Shown here piece after piece: positions 16,277-46,786 of a DNA stretch of 64,000 nucleotides; the first letter of the stretch is position 1, and each line of letters starts with the position of its first letter. A model generated the notes under the pieces. It was not told the DNA's origin, searched no databases, and worked only from the letters and a program-made list of their open reading frames with translations. The position numbers and the translations under genes were made by a program. The DNA is from Dictyostelium firmibasis (Eukaryota; Evosea; Eumycetozoa; Dictyosteliales; Dictyosteliaceae): NCBI GenBank assembly GCA_036169595.1, contig CM069766.1:2451001-2515000 (forward strand), read 5' to 3'.

Positions 16277-17935
16277 TTATTTATTTAAGTATTGTCTTTT
16301 TTCATTTTCATCCAATTCATTTAAATAATTTAAAGCAGTTTCGTTTTGTTGAGAGATCGATTTGGATAAATAGCTATAACCAAGTTTTAAATTTTTCTCA
16401 ATGCCATCACCTTCGATATAGGCTCTACCAATGAGGAATTGTGCGTTTGAATTACCACCTTTTGCAGAGATTTCATAGAGTTGTAATGATTTTGCAATGT
16501 TTTTCTCAACGATTAAACCTGAATGATACATTCCACCCAAATAGAATTGAGCATCTACATTACCACCCTTTGAAGCGGCACTCCAAAGTAAGTGGGCATT
16601 ATTATAATCTGGATTTTTTTTATGATTATAATAGTAACGACCTAGATTGGTTTGAGCGTTTGTATCACCCATTTTACTTGCATATAACCAAAGATCCTTT
16701 GCAACGGTTGGATGTTCCTCCAACAATAATGCACCCATCGTTGAGATTGCATTGATATCATCGTATTTCAATGCTAAACGTTTTAATATCTCAATCGCTG
16801 CATTTTCATTTCTTATCTCATTTAAAAATAAATATGCCAATTGCTCTGTTGATGATTTCAATCCAAGTTGTGATGCAATTCCAAAGAATACTTTTGCTTG
16901 TGACAATCTTTTATCACTTTTATCTAATTCAATAATACCACCACCACCATTAATCTCTTTTACCAATTGTTTATAAACTAATTCACCCATCATACCAAAT
17001 GCAACGGGTATCTTTGAGATTGTTGCTGCTCTAAAAAAATATTTAAATGCCATATCATAATCTGGTATCATATCATCAATATTATCATGACTTGTACTAC
17101 TACTACTATCTACATTATTATTGTTTTTTGGTTGAACACCTGTAAAATACATATTTCCAATGAAAATATCAGACATACTATGATTTAATTCATTTGATAA
17201 CTTTTTAAAGATTTCGAAACTTTTTTCCATATTGCCTGCGATTTGTAGTTTATTAGCACGTATAAATTCTGGTTTTGCTAGAGTGTTAATTTCATCGATT
17301 TTCTCTTTGCTTAAAAGGTTTGTATGATTTAAGAGTTGTTGGACTTGATTATACTCTTTATCAGTGTAAATGTATGTCTCATCAGATTTGATTCTTTCGA
17401 GAAGATAGGCTATTTGTTTCTTTGGATTTTTTGGTGGATCCAATGTGATCTCGTCATATACAAATTCGTTTTCTCTTTCTTTCAATTCAACGTGTATCTT
17501 TTTCTCAATATCTTTATCTCTGTATTCTCTATAAAACTTATCGATTAATGGTTTCTTTTTTGGATCTTTTATAATGTGTGAGTTTATCATTGCTTTTTTT
17601 ATATTTTTCTCCCTGTTTAGTTCGTTGTTTTCTTTTCTTTTAATGGCTTCTTTTTCACTGGATGGTATCGAACTGGCTGGGAAATCATTTCTTGAAAATT
17701 CATAACTCTCTCTATTAACTTTACTACCATTAAATAAAATATGCTCTGTGTTTTGTTTATTTCTATCGTGTTCTTTTAAGATTCTATCAATGTTTTCTTT
17801 CTCACTCTCGTTATTGGATTTCTCAGTCTTAACTATTTCACCATCTTTATTTAATAATTGACTATATGCTTTTGTTAGTACTGATGGTTGTTTAGTCTTT
17901 CTCATGGATAATAATCCTCTTGAGATTGTTAACAT
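16277..17935 (-). CDS. Sel1-like repeat protein
   Basis: A single exon of 552 residues. The C-terminal third holds tandem Sel1 (SLR) repeats, e.g. DTNAQTNLGRYYYNHK, NVDAQFYLGGMYHSGL and NSNAQFLIGRAYIEGDG, each with the A-Q-x-x-L-G-x-x-Y core, arranged as paired helices for protein binding. A weaker unit (PDYDMAFKYFFRAATISKIP) lies further upstream. Residues 1-170 are Lys/Glu-rich and probably partly disordered. The start MLTISRGLLSMRKTKQPSVL is basic with hydrophobic residues and no acidic ones, which would suit a mitochondrial presequence (inference). SLR proteins act as adaptors in ER-associated degradation or organelle assembly; the sequence does not say which. The gene is divergent from the HUWE1-type ligase gene, 857 bp apart. 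Confidence 0.75.
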   Translation of the reverse strand: MLTISRGLLSMRKTKQPSVLTKAYSQLLNKDGEIVKTEKSNNESEKENIDRILKEHDRNKQNTEHILFNGSKVNRESYEFSRNDFPASSIPSSEKEAIKRKENNELNREKNIKKAMINSHIIKDPKKKPLIDKFYREYRDKDIEKKIHVELKERENEFVYDEITLDPPKNPKKQIAYLLERIKSDETYIYTDKEYNQVQQLLNHTNLLSKEKIDEINTLAKPEFIRANKLQIAGNMEKSFEIFKKLSNELNHSMSDIFIGNMYFTGVQPKNNNNVDSSSSTSHDNIDDMIPDYDMAFKYFFRAATISKIPVAFGMMGELVYKQLVKEINGGGGIIELDKSDKRLSQAKVFFGIASQLGLKSSTEQLAYLFLNEIRNENAAIEILKRLALKYDDINAISTMGALLLEEHPTVAKDLWLYASKMGDTNAQTNLGRYYYNHKKNPDYNNAHLLWSAASKGGNVDAQFYLGGMYHSGLIVEKNIAKSLQLYEISAKGGNSNAQFLIGRAYIEGDGIEKNLKLGYSYLSKSISQQNETALNYLNELDENEKRQYLNK

Positions 17936-18028
17936 TTCTTATTCTTTTTTTTTTTTTTTTTGTTTTTTTTTTTGTTTTTTTAGTAATCTTTTAGAAAAAA
18001 ACTAGCAAAAAAATAAAAAAAAGAAAAA

Positions 18029-18088
<60 letters not shown>

Positions 18089-18792
18089 AAAAAAAAAAAA
18101 AAAAATAGTTATAGCTATGATTTCATTGATTTTACATAATTATATATTATTGTAATTATTATAATTGTTATAAAATCATTTATTATTTTTTCATATTATT
18201 ATTTTATTTTATTTTATTTTATTTTTTTTTTCCCCAAATCATTTTTTAAATTTATTTTTTTTTTTTTTCATTTTTGTTTTTTTTTTTTCATGTAAAATCA
18301 AATTAAATAAAAAATTAAAATAAAAAATAAAAAAAAATTAAAATAAAAAAAAAAAAAGAAAATTTTTAAATTAATTTTTTTTTTTAATTTTTATTTTCAA
18401 ATTCACACACATACAAACTTAAAATTTAATTATTATTATTATTTTTTTTTTCTTTAATGTATAATTAAACTTTATATATATTTATAAATATATAGACCTA
18501 GTTCCATAATTGGTTGTATATAATATAACTCAGATATATCTTTAGATATATATTATATATAACATTGTATATTAAACTATATTCAAATATATTTAAATAT
18601 ACATAATTCTCAATTTTTTCTATATTTTTTTTTCTATATAACTTTTTTTTATTTTTTTTTATCTTAATTTTTTAATTATTATCTACTTGACTCTATAGCA
18701 TACTCATAAATACCAACTTTAATCAAAAACTTCTAAAAAAAAAATAAAAAAAAAAAATAAAAAAAAATCAATCCAAGCAACAGATCAATAAA
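17936..18792. promoter_or_regulatory. Divergent promoter region, Sel1 gene / HECT ligase gene
   Basis: 857 bp of mostly homopolymer runs. The part at 18480-18620 is rich in ATATAT and contains near-palindromic TATA stretches. A less biased patch follows at 18680-18735 just before the plus-strand leader. Confidence 0.5.
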
Positions 18793-30281
<11,489 letters not shown>

Positions 30282-30583
30282 TTCTATAATAAAAATAAAT
30301 AAAAAAATTAAAATTAAAATTAAATATGTCTTTTTTTTTAAAACATAATAAATCATAAAAATAAAATTATGGAAAGAAAATATTTTAGTATTACTGTGGT
30401 ATTCTTAATAATTTCAAATAATTTGTGTTTCTTTTGTTTGTGGTTATGAAATTCACAATTTCATTCAAAGAATCATGGGAAATTCTTCAAAAAAACATAT
30501 TTAAATGACAAAAATTTAAATTTTTTTTTATTTTTTTTTTATTTTCTTTAAATTTTTGTTTTTCTAAAAGTGTAAACTTAATA
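30282..30583. other. Tandem intergenic spacer
   Basis: 302 bp. A modestly richer patch (30390-30480) separates A/T runs; it presumably carries the promoter of the downstream gene. No gene is seen. Confidence 0.6.
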
Positions 30584-33619
<3,036 letters not shown>

Positions 33620-33920
33620 ATTTTAATATTAATGAAATAAAAATTTTAAGTGTGTTTAAAAAAAGCTACCTTAAAATTCTATCTGTGGGGAAAAAAAATT
33701 ATGTTTAGTGCTAATAATACATTTACAAAAAATAATTCAAGTTCAAAAAAATTCTCAGTTGCACAATTAAATTACCACACCCCCTTCACACAAAATATTC
33801 TTTATTTTAATTTATTTTTCTTTTTTTTTTTTTTAATTCTTTATTATTTTTTATACATTATTTTTTTCTCTTTTATATTAATTATTAAAAATAAAATAAA
33901 ATATAACACTTAGTTTTGAA
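33620..33920. other. Tandem intergenic spacer
   Basis: 301 bp. The part at 33650-33790 is less biased than the rest but has no coding evidence; an 87-codon open frame there is mostly Phe/Ile from T-runs. Confidence 0.6.
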
Positions 33921-35848
33921 ATGAGAGAGATTAATTTTGATAGTTCATCAAGAAATAATGAAAGGTAAAAAAAAAATTTTCAAAAATAAAATTTTTATTT
34001 TCCATATCTAATAATATTTTATTCAGACCTGATATAGTTGTGGATAATAATACAGGTGAAAAATTTGAATTTGTTTCTTATAATGGTGGGTATAATATAA
34101 AATTAAAAAGATCAAATGGAACCCTTTTTTGTCCATCGGCAAAGGATAAATCAAGGTTTAATTTTTATGTTAAAGGAGGAAATGATCTTTCAATTACAAC
34201 TTCAAAGTCTCACTCAAGAAGTGACGATAACTATTATCATGATGACAATGTTTACAAATCTTCTAAGAGAACTGAAATCATTAATTATAAATATGTAAAT
34301 AATCAAGATAGAGGTGGTATCTATTATAGTGGAGGACAAGTTTGTAATCAAACAAACCAACAACAACAACAATATGAGATAAAGAGGGAACAAGAGAGAC
34401 AAGACAGTTACGAAAGAATATTAATGAAACAAGAACAACTATTTCAAAGAAAAGAGAATGAATTACAAATAGAAAAAGAAAAGAATCAGTCAAGAGAAAG
34501 AGAAATGGAAAATGAAAAATATAACAATTTAAGAAAAATGGAGGAAATGAAAAAACAAGTAAATAGACTATTATATGAGTCTGACAGAGAAACACAAATT
34601 AAAATTGAAAATGAAAAACTAACAAACCAAATTCTTAGGAATCAATTGAATTCTGAAAGGGTTCAAAGTATGCATATTGAAATAAAAATAGAAGCAGAAA
34701 AACAAATATTAGAAGTTGAAAATCAGCAACTAAGAGAAGAGATTGAAAAAAAAAGAAGAGAATCTTATGAAACAGAAAAAATAATACAATACCAAAAAGA
34801 AGAAAGAGAAAAATTAGAAAGAGAAAAACAATTACAAAAAGCAGAAGAAAGAAAGAGAATAGAAAGAGAATTACTAATGGCTGAAGAAAAAAGAAAGAGA
34901 ATAGAAAGGGAACAAAAAGAAAGAGAATTACAATTACAAAAGGATATAGAAAGAAAAAGAACAGAGAGAGAAAATGAAGAAAGAAATATTCGACTTCAGA
35001 TAGAAAGAGAAGAAAAAATAAGAAAAGTAAAAGAAATGGAATTGCAAACAATTCAAAATGAAATATTATTTCAAAAGGCTATACAAGAAATGGAAAGAAG
35101 AGAGAAAGAAGAAAAAAAAAGAGAAAAAGAGTTACAAAAGGCCATTCAAAATAAAAGAAAGCAGGAAGAAAGAGAAATGGAACTACAAAGAATTGAAAGA
35201 GAAAAAATTGAAAAAGAAGAAAAAGAAAAAGAAGAGTTGAAAAAGTTTGAAAAAGAAAGAATTTTAAAGGAAAAGGAAAGAATTGAAATTGAGAGAGAAA
35301 AAAATGAAAAAATAGAACAAGAATTAGAAAACCAAAGAAAAGAAATGTTGGAAAATTTGAGAAAAGAAAGGATTGAAAATCAAAAAAAGTTTGAAAGAGA
35401 ATTGGAATTGGAGAGAATGGAGCATGAGAAGTTATTAAAACAAATGCAACAACAAAGGGAATCCCAGAATCAACAATTCCAAAAACAATTAAACTATATT
35501 CAAAAACAACAACTAGAATACACTCCTTTAAATCAATCAAAATCAAATATAAATAATAATTCTAATTCCACAACTTCTTCAAAAACCCTTCAACCTCCAA
35601 AATCAAGTAACTCTCAATACATTAGCCCTTTTGAGGTTTTGAGAGTTATTAAAAAATTTCAAAATCTAATTAAATACCCAAAGAAAACCATAACATACCC
35701 AATAATGAACTCTGATGAAATCTATGAAATGAATGAACGTAATAGATTAAATGAAATCAAATCTTTGAATTTTTATCATTTTATTAAAATCAACACCTCA
35801 AGATTAAATAACAATATTTTAATTAATAGTTTGACTGGAAAAAATTAA
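33921..35848 (+). CDS. Long coiled-coil protein, unknown function
   Basis: Two exons (33921-33964 and 34027-35848) give about 621 residues. The short first exon supplies the ATG (MREINFDSSSRNNE), and the split Arg codon links it to RPDIVVDNNTGEKFEFVSY. Residues about 110-510 are an almost continuous Glu/Lys/Arg/Gln coiled coil built of short ERE/EKE/RIERE units, similar in texture to trichohyalin or caldesmon-like rods. A Gln/Ser-rich hinge follows, then a C-terminal segment (PFEVLRVIKKFQNLIKYPKK and beyond) that looks folded. The N-terminal 80 residues (YNGGYNIKLKRSNGTLFCPS) may form a small beta domain. I recognise no family. It probably oligomerises; a cytoskeletal or scaffold role is inference. 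The 3' end converges on the acyl-CoA-synthetase-like gene. Confidence 0.72.
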
Positions 35849-35989
35849 AACCTTTTTGTCCATTTTTTTTTAACTAACTCTTTTGTGCAATTTTATTTTA
35901 ATAAATAAGAAATATGTTTTAAAAAAGAAAAAAACTTTGATTTTTATTTATAACATTTTATTTTTAATTAATATTGTTGGTTTTTTTTT

Positions 35990-36067
35990 GTTTTTGTTTT
36001 TGTTTTTGTTTTTGTTTTTGTTTTTGTTTTTGTTTTTGTTTTTGTTTTTGTTTTTGTTTTTGTTTTT
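35990..36067. repeat. (GTTTTT)13 minisatellite
   Basis: Thirteen perfect hexamer units in the convergent gap between two genes, 141 bp past the stop codon of the coiled-coil gene. Confidence 0.95.
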
Positions 36068-36117
36068 TTTTTTTTTTTAACTATTATTATTACTTTAAAA
36101 AAAAAAAGATTATTTTT

Positions 36118-38057
36118 TTATAATTTAATGGTACCATTTTTATTAATTGAAGCTTTGATGTTTGTTTTTAACCAATGGGTTGGATTAGAACCAACATGGA
36201 AACCTTTGGTCATTAATGAACCTCTGCTATCGAAATCTAATTCTTTACCATTTTCATCAACAATTTTACCTTCAACTTTTGGTAAAAGTTCACCAAAACC
36301 TGATGAATTGAAAACTGCACCTGAAATTTGACCAATATGAGCGAATGGAAAAATTGATGTTTTAAGATCCACACATTTAGATTCAAATCTTTTAACAATT
36401 GAGTCATCGCATTCTCCAACTTTTTTTTATATAATAATGATATATAATAATGATACATAATAATACATAATAATAATAATAATAAATGTGAGTACATCAT
36501 TTTAAAATATATATTGTAAGAGAAAGCAATGAAGGGAACTATCTATACATACCAACAATTAATCTCTTGAGGGGAATTGTTTGGATTTGGGCAAACTCCA
36601 TGCTTGAAACTAATGTATTTAAATTTGATGATGAAATAAAAAGGTGTTCAAATTTGTCTCTAATGATTGAATTTAAAATGGTTGATGGTGTAATTTGACT
36701 GATGAAGCCAACCATAGCACCTTTTGATAAACATGCCAAATCTTTCGATATACGATGATAATGTGATCATTAATAAATAATTAATAATAATTTTCTTTAA
36801 ACAGACCTCTCTTCAATATAACTATAACTATTTTCAAATAAAATGATACTTACAGAAAGCAGTGGCATTACCTTCATATAATGGAACGGCAAATGAAAAT
36901 CTTTCGTTTGGTTTAATATCGAAGTATTCAGCTAAAGCATCAGCTGTATTTAAAATTGATTTTTGAGTGAATGAAACATAATTGCCATCAGCAACTGGAT
37001 AGGTTGTAGAGATGTGAGTGTTTTCTACGTTTTTATTTGGTGAAGTTTTAGATAAAACAATATCTTTTAATAAACTGATACCTGGTTGTTGTGAACCGCC
37101 AGTTGAAAAAATATGTTTTAATGCTGGGAATCTATTATCTCTGTGATATTCATCATTATAAACTATATAGTATTTTGAAATATGTTAATAAAATTTTATA
37201 TTGATTATTTGTTGTTATTTTATTGTTATTGTTTGAAATTGATATTGAAATCCTTTAATAATCCAATTAACTATTCTGTAATTTCTGCATTATCCATAAC
37301 TATAGGTGTAAAACATAAACTATTATTACTATTATTATTATCATTATCATTATAACTACGTACTAGTTAATAAATTTGGGAAGAATTCTAAAGCCTCTTT
37401 AACCATAACTCTTTGGTTTGAATCAGCCATAATGAGTGTTGATGCTTTTTGGCCATTTAAATGGGTTCCAATCTCTGAGAATGTAGAAGTTGGTGGAACT
37501 GATACATAATTTAAACCTGCACATGATGCAGCCATGTGTATCAATGCACTATCAACACCAAATGAATTTGATACAATTGTTTGATTATCTTTAATGCTAT
37601 GTTCAACAAAACCATTTGCTAAACCTCCAGCGTTTTGCTTTAATTCGATTGTTTAATTATTGTTATTATTTATTTTTTTTATTAAATGGTGAAGCTGTTA
37701 GTATTCATTTATAATGTAATCATTCTTTTATTTATGTACACATACTAAAATATCACCATAAGTTAAAGAGTAGTTATTGTGATCTGGGATGGTCAATGCA
37801 TCACTATATTTGAATTGTTTACAAATTGTACCAATTCTGTCACCAATGGTTTCTTTGGTTTCAACTTCGAATTTACCTCGTTGGACGTAGGTTATAAATC
37901 TTCTGGAAATTACTCTTTTTTTTTATTTTTTTTTTATTTTTTTTTTATTATTATTATTTTTTTTTTTTTTTTATATTAAAAATATGTTAGATGAGTTTTA
38001 ATAAATCAATATTGGATTTCTTCCTTACTTTTTGATATTGTTTGACTTGCTCAACAT
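36118..38057 (-). CDS. Acyl-CoA synthetase-like (ANL superfamily) protein lacking catalytic motifs
   Basis: Six exons: 38057-38029, 37902-37746, 37637-37364, 37162-36854, 36741-36553 and 36419-36118. All phases agree and the product is 419 residues. Identity rests on the order of AMP-binding-domain elements: LTIPDHNNYSLTYGDIL, then SFGVDSALIHMAASCAGLNYVSVP, then SILNTADALAEYFDIKPNERF followed by VPLYEGNA. The catalytic motifs are eroded. The Ser/Thr/Gly P-loop (usually TSGTTGxPK) reads FSTGGSQQPG; the TGD motif is KTNI; and the protein stops just after it, so the C-terminal domain with the catalytic Lys is absent. The intact frame and splice sites argue against a pseudogene. It may be a binding or regulatory pseudoenzyme. 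The N-terminus (MLSKSNNIKKRFITYVQRG) is basic and could be a mitochondrial signal. Confidence 0.7.
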
Positions 38058-38584
38058 CTTTTTTTAAAGTGTTTGTATGTAAAAAAAATGATCAAATTTG
38101 AAAAAAAAAAAAAAAAAAAAAAATTTTATTTTCATTTTTTTTATTTTTTTTTTATTTTTTTTTTTTTTTTCGTCAGGGTGAAACAAAAAAAATTAAAAAA
38201 AAAAATAAAAAAAATTGGGTTTTTATAACTTTGAAAAAAAAAAATTAGGTGATCTTCATTCCCAAAAATGAAAATAAATATTTATTTCAACTCTTACACA
38301 TGTTAGTTAAAAATACCGACAGTTGTTAAAAAACATAGTTGTGTGCCTTGATAATTTTTTTATTTAATAGAAATTTTGAGTTTTAATATCATCATACTTT
38401 TCTATTATTTCAACAAAATGTTTTTTTTTTTTTTTTTTTTTATTATGATGAATGTTACAAAATTGTGATTTTGATAGTTTTCCATTTCTTATTTCCCTAG
38501 AAAATTAAATATTAAAAAAAAAAAAAAAAAAATTAATTAAACAATTTCGCAAAAAAAAAAAAAAAAAAAATATAAAAAAAATTA

Positions 38585-38622
<38 letters not shown>

Positions 38623-38832
38623 ACCAACTCTCATTTTACTGTCTCTTTTGAACTTCTATTTACATATTTTTCTGTTTTAATAATCAAATATAAAAAAAAT
38701 ATAAAAAAATATAAAAACTCAACCACCACATATAATACCAAACAACATTTCCACTCTAATTAAAAATACATAAACACAAAATAGAGATATCTTGTAATAT
38801 ATATGATTTATCTACAATAAATTAAATCAAAA
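38058..38832. promoter_or_regulatory. Divergent promoter region, ACS-like gene / ZNHIT1
   Basis: 775 bp with many homopolymer runs. Patches at 38240-38350 and 38625-38800 are less biased; the latter is C/A-rich (CTCAACCACCACATATAATACC split by A/T) and lies directly upstream of the plus-strand start. Confidence 0.5.
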
Positions 38833-39639
<807 letters not shown>

Positions 39640-39745
39640 GGGGGGCACTCACTCAATATAAAATGAAATTTAAATTTGATAAAGTGTAAATAGAATAAAA
39701 AAAAATAAAAAAAGAATCTAAATGGAGTGGAAAAATTATTTATAT

Positions 39746-40427
39746 TTAGTTTACATTGGATATTTTATTGGGAATTCCTTCATTTGATAATGATTTGTAA
39801 TCATTCTCTGTCGCAATATTTAAAGGATTTGGATTTTGATTATTTATATATTCAGTCAATGTTTTTGTTGATGACTGGGATGGATCATTAATATATATAT
39901 TTAAATTTGGATTTGACGACTGTATTGCTTGAATAACATTTGTTAAATTATTAATAGTTTCTTGTTGTATTTCAGTTTTTTCTTCTAACCTTTTGAATCT
40001 GTTTTGTAATGTTTCTTTTTTTTTTTTTTTTTTTTTTCAGTTTAGTTAATTATTATTAAAAAAAAAAAAAAAGTAATAGATTTATAAAATGAAATCAATT
40101 CCTACCTTCTTTTTTTTTATCTTTTTCAGAACTTCTAGAGGTTTCATACAATAAAAGACCAACAGCAACGCTTAATAAAAATGCTTCTGAAACGATTTCA
40201 GAACCTAAAGCAATTGCAGCATTAACATTTAAATCTGTTGGTTTTCTACTGTTATCACCAGAGAATTTAGTTAATTTTAAATCAAGTCTATGCCATAATC
40301 TAGCGCCTCTTACAACACGATCATGCCATACTGGTGATTTATTGACCCTATCCTTAATTTGTTTGGATAATGGTTTAGCCAAACTCTTAACTAATAATGA
40401 TCCAACTTTTAATAATGGAAATACCAT
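39746..40427 (-). CDS. OPA3-like mitochondrial protein
   Basis: Two exons (40427-40106 and 40014-39746) give 196 residues. The N-terminus MVFPLLKVGSLLVKSLAKPLSKQIKDRV matches the OPA3 start, where a short hydrophobic segment and a KPLA/S-x-x-I-K motif precede a basic stretch. Next come LWHRLDLKLTKFSGD and the conserved NVNAAIALGSEIVSEAFLLSVAVGLLLYE, which contains the membrane-associated helix. The second exon adds a coiled coil (ETLQNRFKRLEEKTEIQQET) and a hydrophilic Asn/Ser-rich tail. In animals OPA3 is a mitochondrial protein whose loss causes optic atrophy with 3-methylglutaconic aciduria; its biochemical role is unsettled. The gene is divergent from the cyclin gene. Confidence 0.87.
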
Positions 40428-40972
40428 ATTTCTGTTGTTATATATTCAATTGCCAATAATAAGTTTAATAGTAATGATGATCGATAAGATAAAATTTTAT
40501 TTAGTTTTTAAATGAAAATAAAAATACCTTAGCATTAAAAAAAAATTTTCAAATTTTTTTTTTTCAATTTTTTTTTTTTTTTTTTTTGTTCCACCTAATC
40601 ATTTTTTATTAACAAACATAGTATTCCCATCATCCACATTCTTCTTATTTTTTTTTAATGTCCTCATTTAATAATAAAAAAAAATTCAGTTGCTTTTGTT
40701 GATATTACTAAATAAAGTATTTATTCATCTGTCTTCATTTTTCTAAAATATTATCAAGCCAATTGTTGTGTTTAAAAAAAAAAAAAATTGAAAAATATTT
40801 TAATTTCATCTTTTAAAAGACTTCACAAATTTTTATTTTTTTTTTATTTTTTTTTTTGGGCTGAAATTTTATTTTTTTTGAATTTAATTCATTTTTATTC
40901 CCTTATCAATTTTGAAAATATATAATTTGGTTGGGTCATCAAGCACCCACATTAAGAGAATTACAATAAAAA

Positions 40973-41003
<31 letters not shown>

Positions 41004-41046
41004 TAAAATTAAAAATAAAAATAAAAAAAAATCACACAAAAATTAA
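40428..41046. promoter_or_regulatory. Divergent promoter region, OPA3 / cyclin gene
   Basis: 619 bp. The part at 40590-40760 is less biased; a CACCCACATT element lies at about 40943 before a run of AAAAT repeats that leads into the plus-strand start. Confidence 0.5.
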
Positions 41047-42625
<1,579 letters not shown>

Positions 42626-42703
42626 ATTTGTGTATATATACATCAAAAGATGTAAATTTTATTTTTTATTTTTTTTTTGTTCTTTTTGATTTTTATTTTT
42701 TCT

Positions 42704-44950
<2,247 letters not shown>

Positions 44951-45172
44951 TTTTCAATGAACTCATCACATTCAATTACAATAGTGAACAACACAACAAT
45001 CAAGCTATATAAAAAAAAAAAATTAAAAAAAAGATGAAAATTGCAAAAATTAAAAAAAAAAAAAAAAAAAAGTTGACAAAGTTTTCAAAAAATTTGAAAT
45101 TATTAAGTATAAACCCTTGATCAATTAAGATAAAATTTTTTTTTTTTATTTTTTTATTTAATTTTATTTTGT

Positions 45173-46786
45173 TTATTTGGCTTTTGCTTCTTTTTCTTTT
45201 TCTTTTGCAGCTCTTTCTCTTTCTTTTTTTAATTCTTTTGCTTCTTTCTTAGCTAATTTTTCACGATAAACTTCAGCTTTTTTATCACCAGCTTTCTTTT
45301 CTTTAATTCTTTTTCTAACTTCTTTTGGAAGTGCATCAAAACATTTGAAACATAGTGGTTTACCATCCCACTCCATAATTTCTTTACCTAAAACACATTC
45401 ACAACCTGTACAAGTGAAATGATCACGATGATAAATTTTACCAAATACCTCGACACCAGTATCAACGACTGGTTTCGAACATTTGAAACATTGACGACCA
45501 AAGAATTGATGATAATGAGATTCACAGTAAGGTTTACCAGCATGTTCACGGAAAGCACTACCAGCGAATGGTACTTGACAAGTGGTACAAGTGAAATGTT
45601 CTGGATGCCAAACTTTACCCAAAGCAGTGATTGAACGACCAACGATTGGTTTCGAACAAGCACCACATATATTGAGAATTTGTTTCTGATAATCTTCATA
45701 ACAGTAGAGACGACCTTCATACTCGTGACAAGTTTTACCTACATTGAATTCACAACCACACTCTTCACAACGATAATGTTCTGAATGAACTGGTTGACCT
45801 TGTAATACAATATATTCACCAGTGATTGGAAGTTTACATTTGGAGCAAATCTCTGATTTTGCTGCTAAACGTTTCTGTCTTGCAATCTTACAAGAGTTAC
45901 AATAGACTTCACCATCCTCCTCTTTGTAGGGTTTACCACGTAACTTATCACCACAACCTGAACATGAGAAACAATCTGGGTGATAACGATTACCTAATGC
46001 ACTGATACATGTATCTTCGATTGGTTTGGTGCATGCAAAACAACGTGGACTAAATAATTCCAAATAATCATTTTCACAATATAACTTCTCGTCATGTTCA
46101 ATAAATGAACCAGAGAATGGTAATTTACAATAGGTACATACAAAATGCTCTGGATGATATGCACGTCCCAAGGCATTGGTACAAACTCCAATAATCATAT
46201 CTCCACATGCTCCACATATTGGTCCACTGGCTTTAATTACACGTCCATCTGGTGTTGTTGCTGCTAATGCAATTGGTTGTAAGGTTCCAACCCCATCTAA
46301 ATATGTTGGTAATTGTTGTTGTTGTTGTTGTGATGAATTTAATGGTGGTGATGCTTGACGTGGTAAATGATTTTGTGCTACTAACGATACACCTGATGAT
46401 ACCCCAAATGATAATCCTGGTCCTGTACCAACACCATCATTATTTGGTACTCCCGGTCCTTTACTCATTAAACCTGGTCCTGAACTCATTAAACCTGGTC
46501 CTGAACTCATTAAACCGGGTCCTGAACTCATTAAACCTGGTCCTGAGCTCACTAAACCTGGTCCTGAACTCATTAAACCTGGTCCTCGTGATATACCTCC
46601 TCCATTACCACTACTATTTAAATTTCTAAAATCCCCTCCAGGTCCTGTCGATACATTTGGATCTTTGTATGTGAGATATGTTGGTGTTGGCTCTTGTTTA
46701 ATTTGATCTGATGCTGGTGTTGATTCTACTAATCCTAACTCTGCCATTAAATCATCCATCTCTGATAATACATTTTTATTTGCCAT
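45173..46786 (-). CDS. Five-LIM adaptor protein with paxillin-like LD motif
   Basis: A single exon of 537 residues. The start MANKNVLSEMDDLMAELGL contains an LD-type helix (MDDLMAELG) as in paxillin. A Gly/Pro-rich segment carries about six tandem GPGLMSS-type heptads (46455-46590). From about residue 194 come five LIM domains in a row, each with the C-x2-C ... H-x2-C, C-x2-C ... C-x2-C/H pattern; they begin CGACGDM, CFACTKP, CSKCKLP, CGACSKP and CFKCSKP. The basic tail after LPKEVRKRIKEKK resembles the end of PINCH. Five LIMs fit PINCH; the LD motif fits paxillin. Either way it should be a cytosolic scaffold at actin-linked adhesion sites. It could be the gene known as limB, but I am not sure enough to assign the symbol. 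Confidence 0.85.
   Translation of the reverse strand: MANKNVLSEMDDLMAELGLVESTPASDQIKQEPTPTYLTYKDPNVSTGPGGDFRNLNSSGNGGGISRGPGLMSSGPGLVSSGPGLMSSGPGLMSSGPGLMSSGPGLMSKGPGVPNNDGVGTGPGLSFGVSSGVSLVAQNHLPRQASPPLNSSQQQQQQLPTYLDGVGTLQPIALAATTPDGRVIKASGPICGACGDMIIGVCTNALGRAYHPEHFVCTYCKLPFSGSFIEHDEKLYCENDYLELFSPRCFACTKPIEDTCISALGNRYHPDCFSCSGCGDKLRGKPYKEEDGEVYCNSCKIARQKRLAAKSEICSKCKLPITGEYIVLQGQPVHSEHYRCEECGCEFNVGKTCHEYEGRLYCYEDYQKQILNICGACSKPIVGRSITALGKVWHPEHFTCTTCQVPFAGSAFREHAGKPYCESHYHQFFGRQCFKCSKPVVDTGVEVFGKIYHRDHFTCTGCECVLGKEIMEWDGKPLCFKCFDALPKEVRKRIKEKKAGDKKAEVYREKLAKKEAKELKKERERAAKEKEKEAKAK

Noticed and set aside
33650-33913. 87-codon ORF between the ankyrin-like and coiled-coil genes
   Set aside because: Second half is Phe/Ile from T-runs and the first half has no similarity I recognise.
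34281-35546. Antisense ORFs rich in Phe and Leu opposite the coiled-coil gene
   Set aside because: Mirror image of GAA/AAA-rich coiled-coil codons; no membrane-protein pattern beyond base composition.
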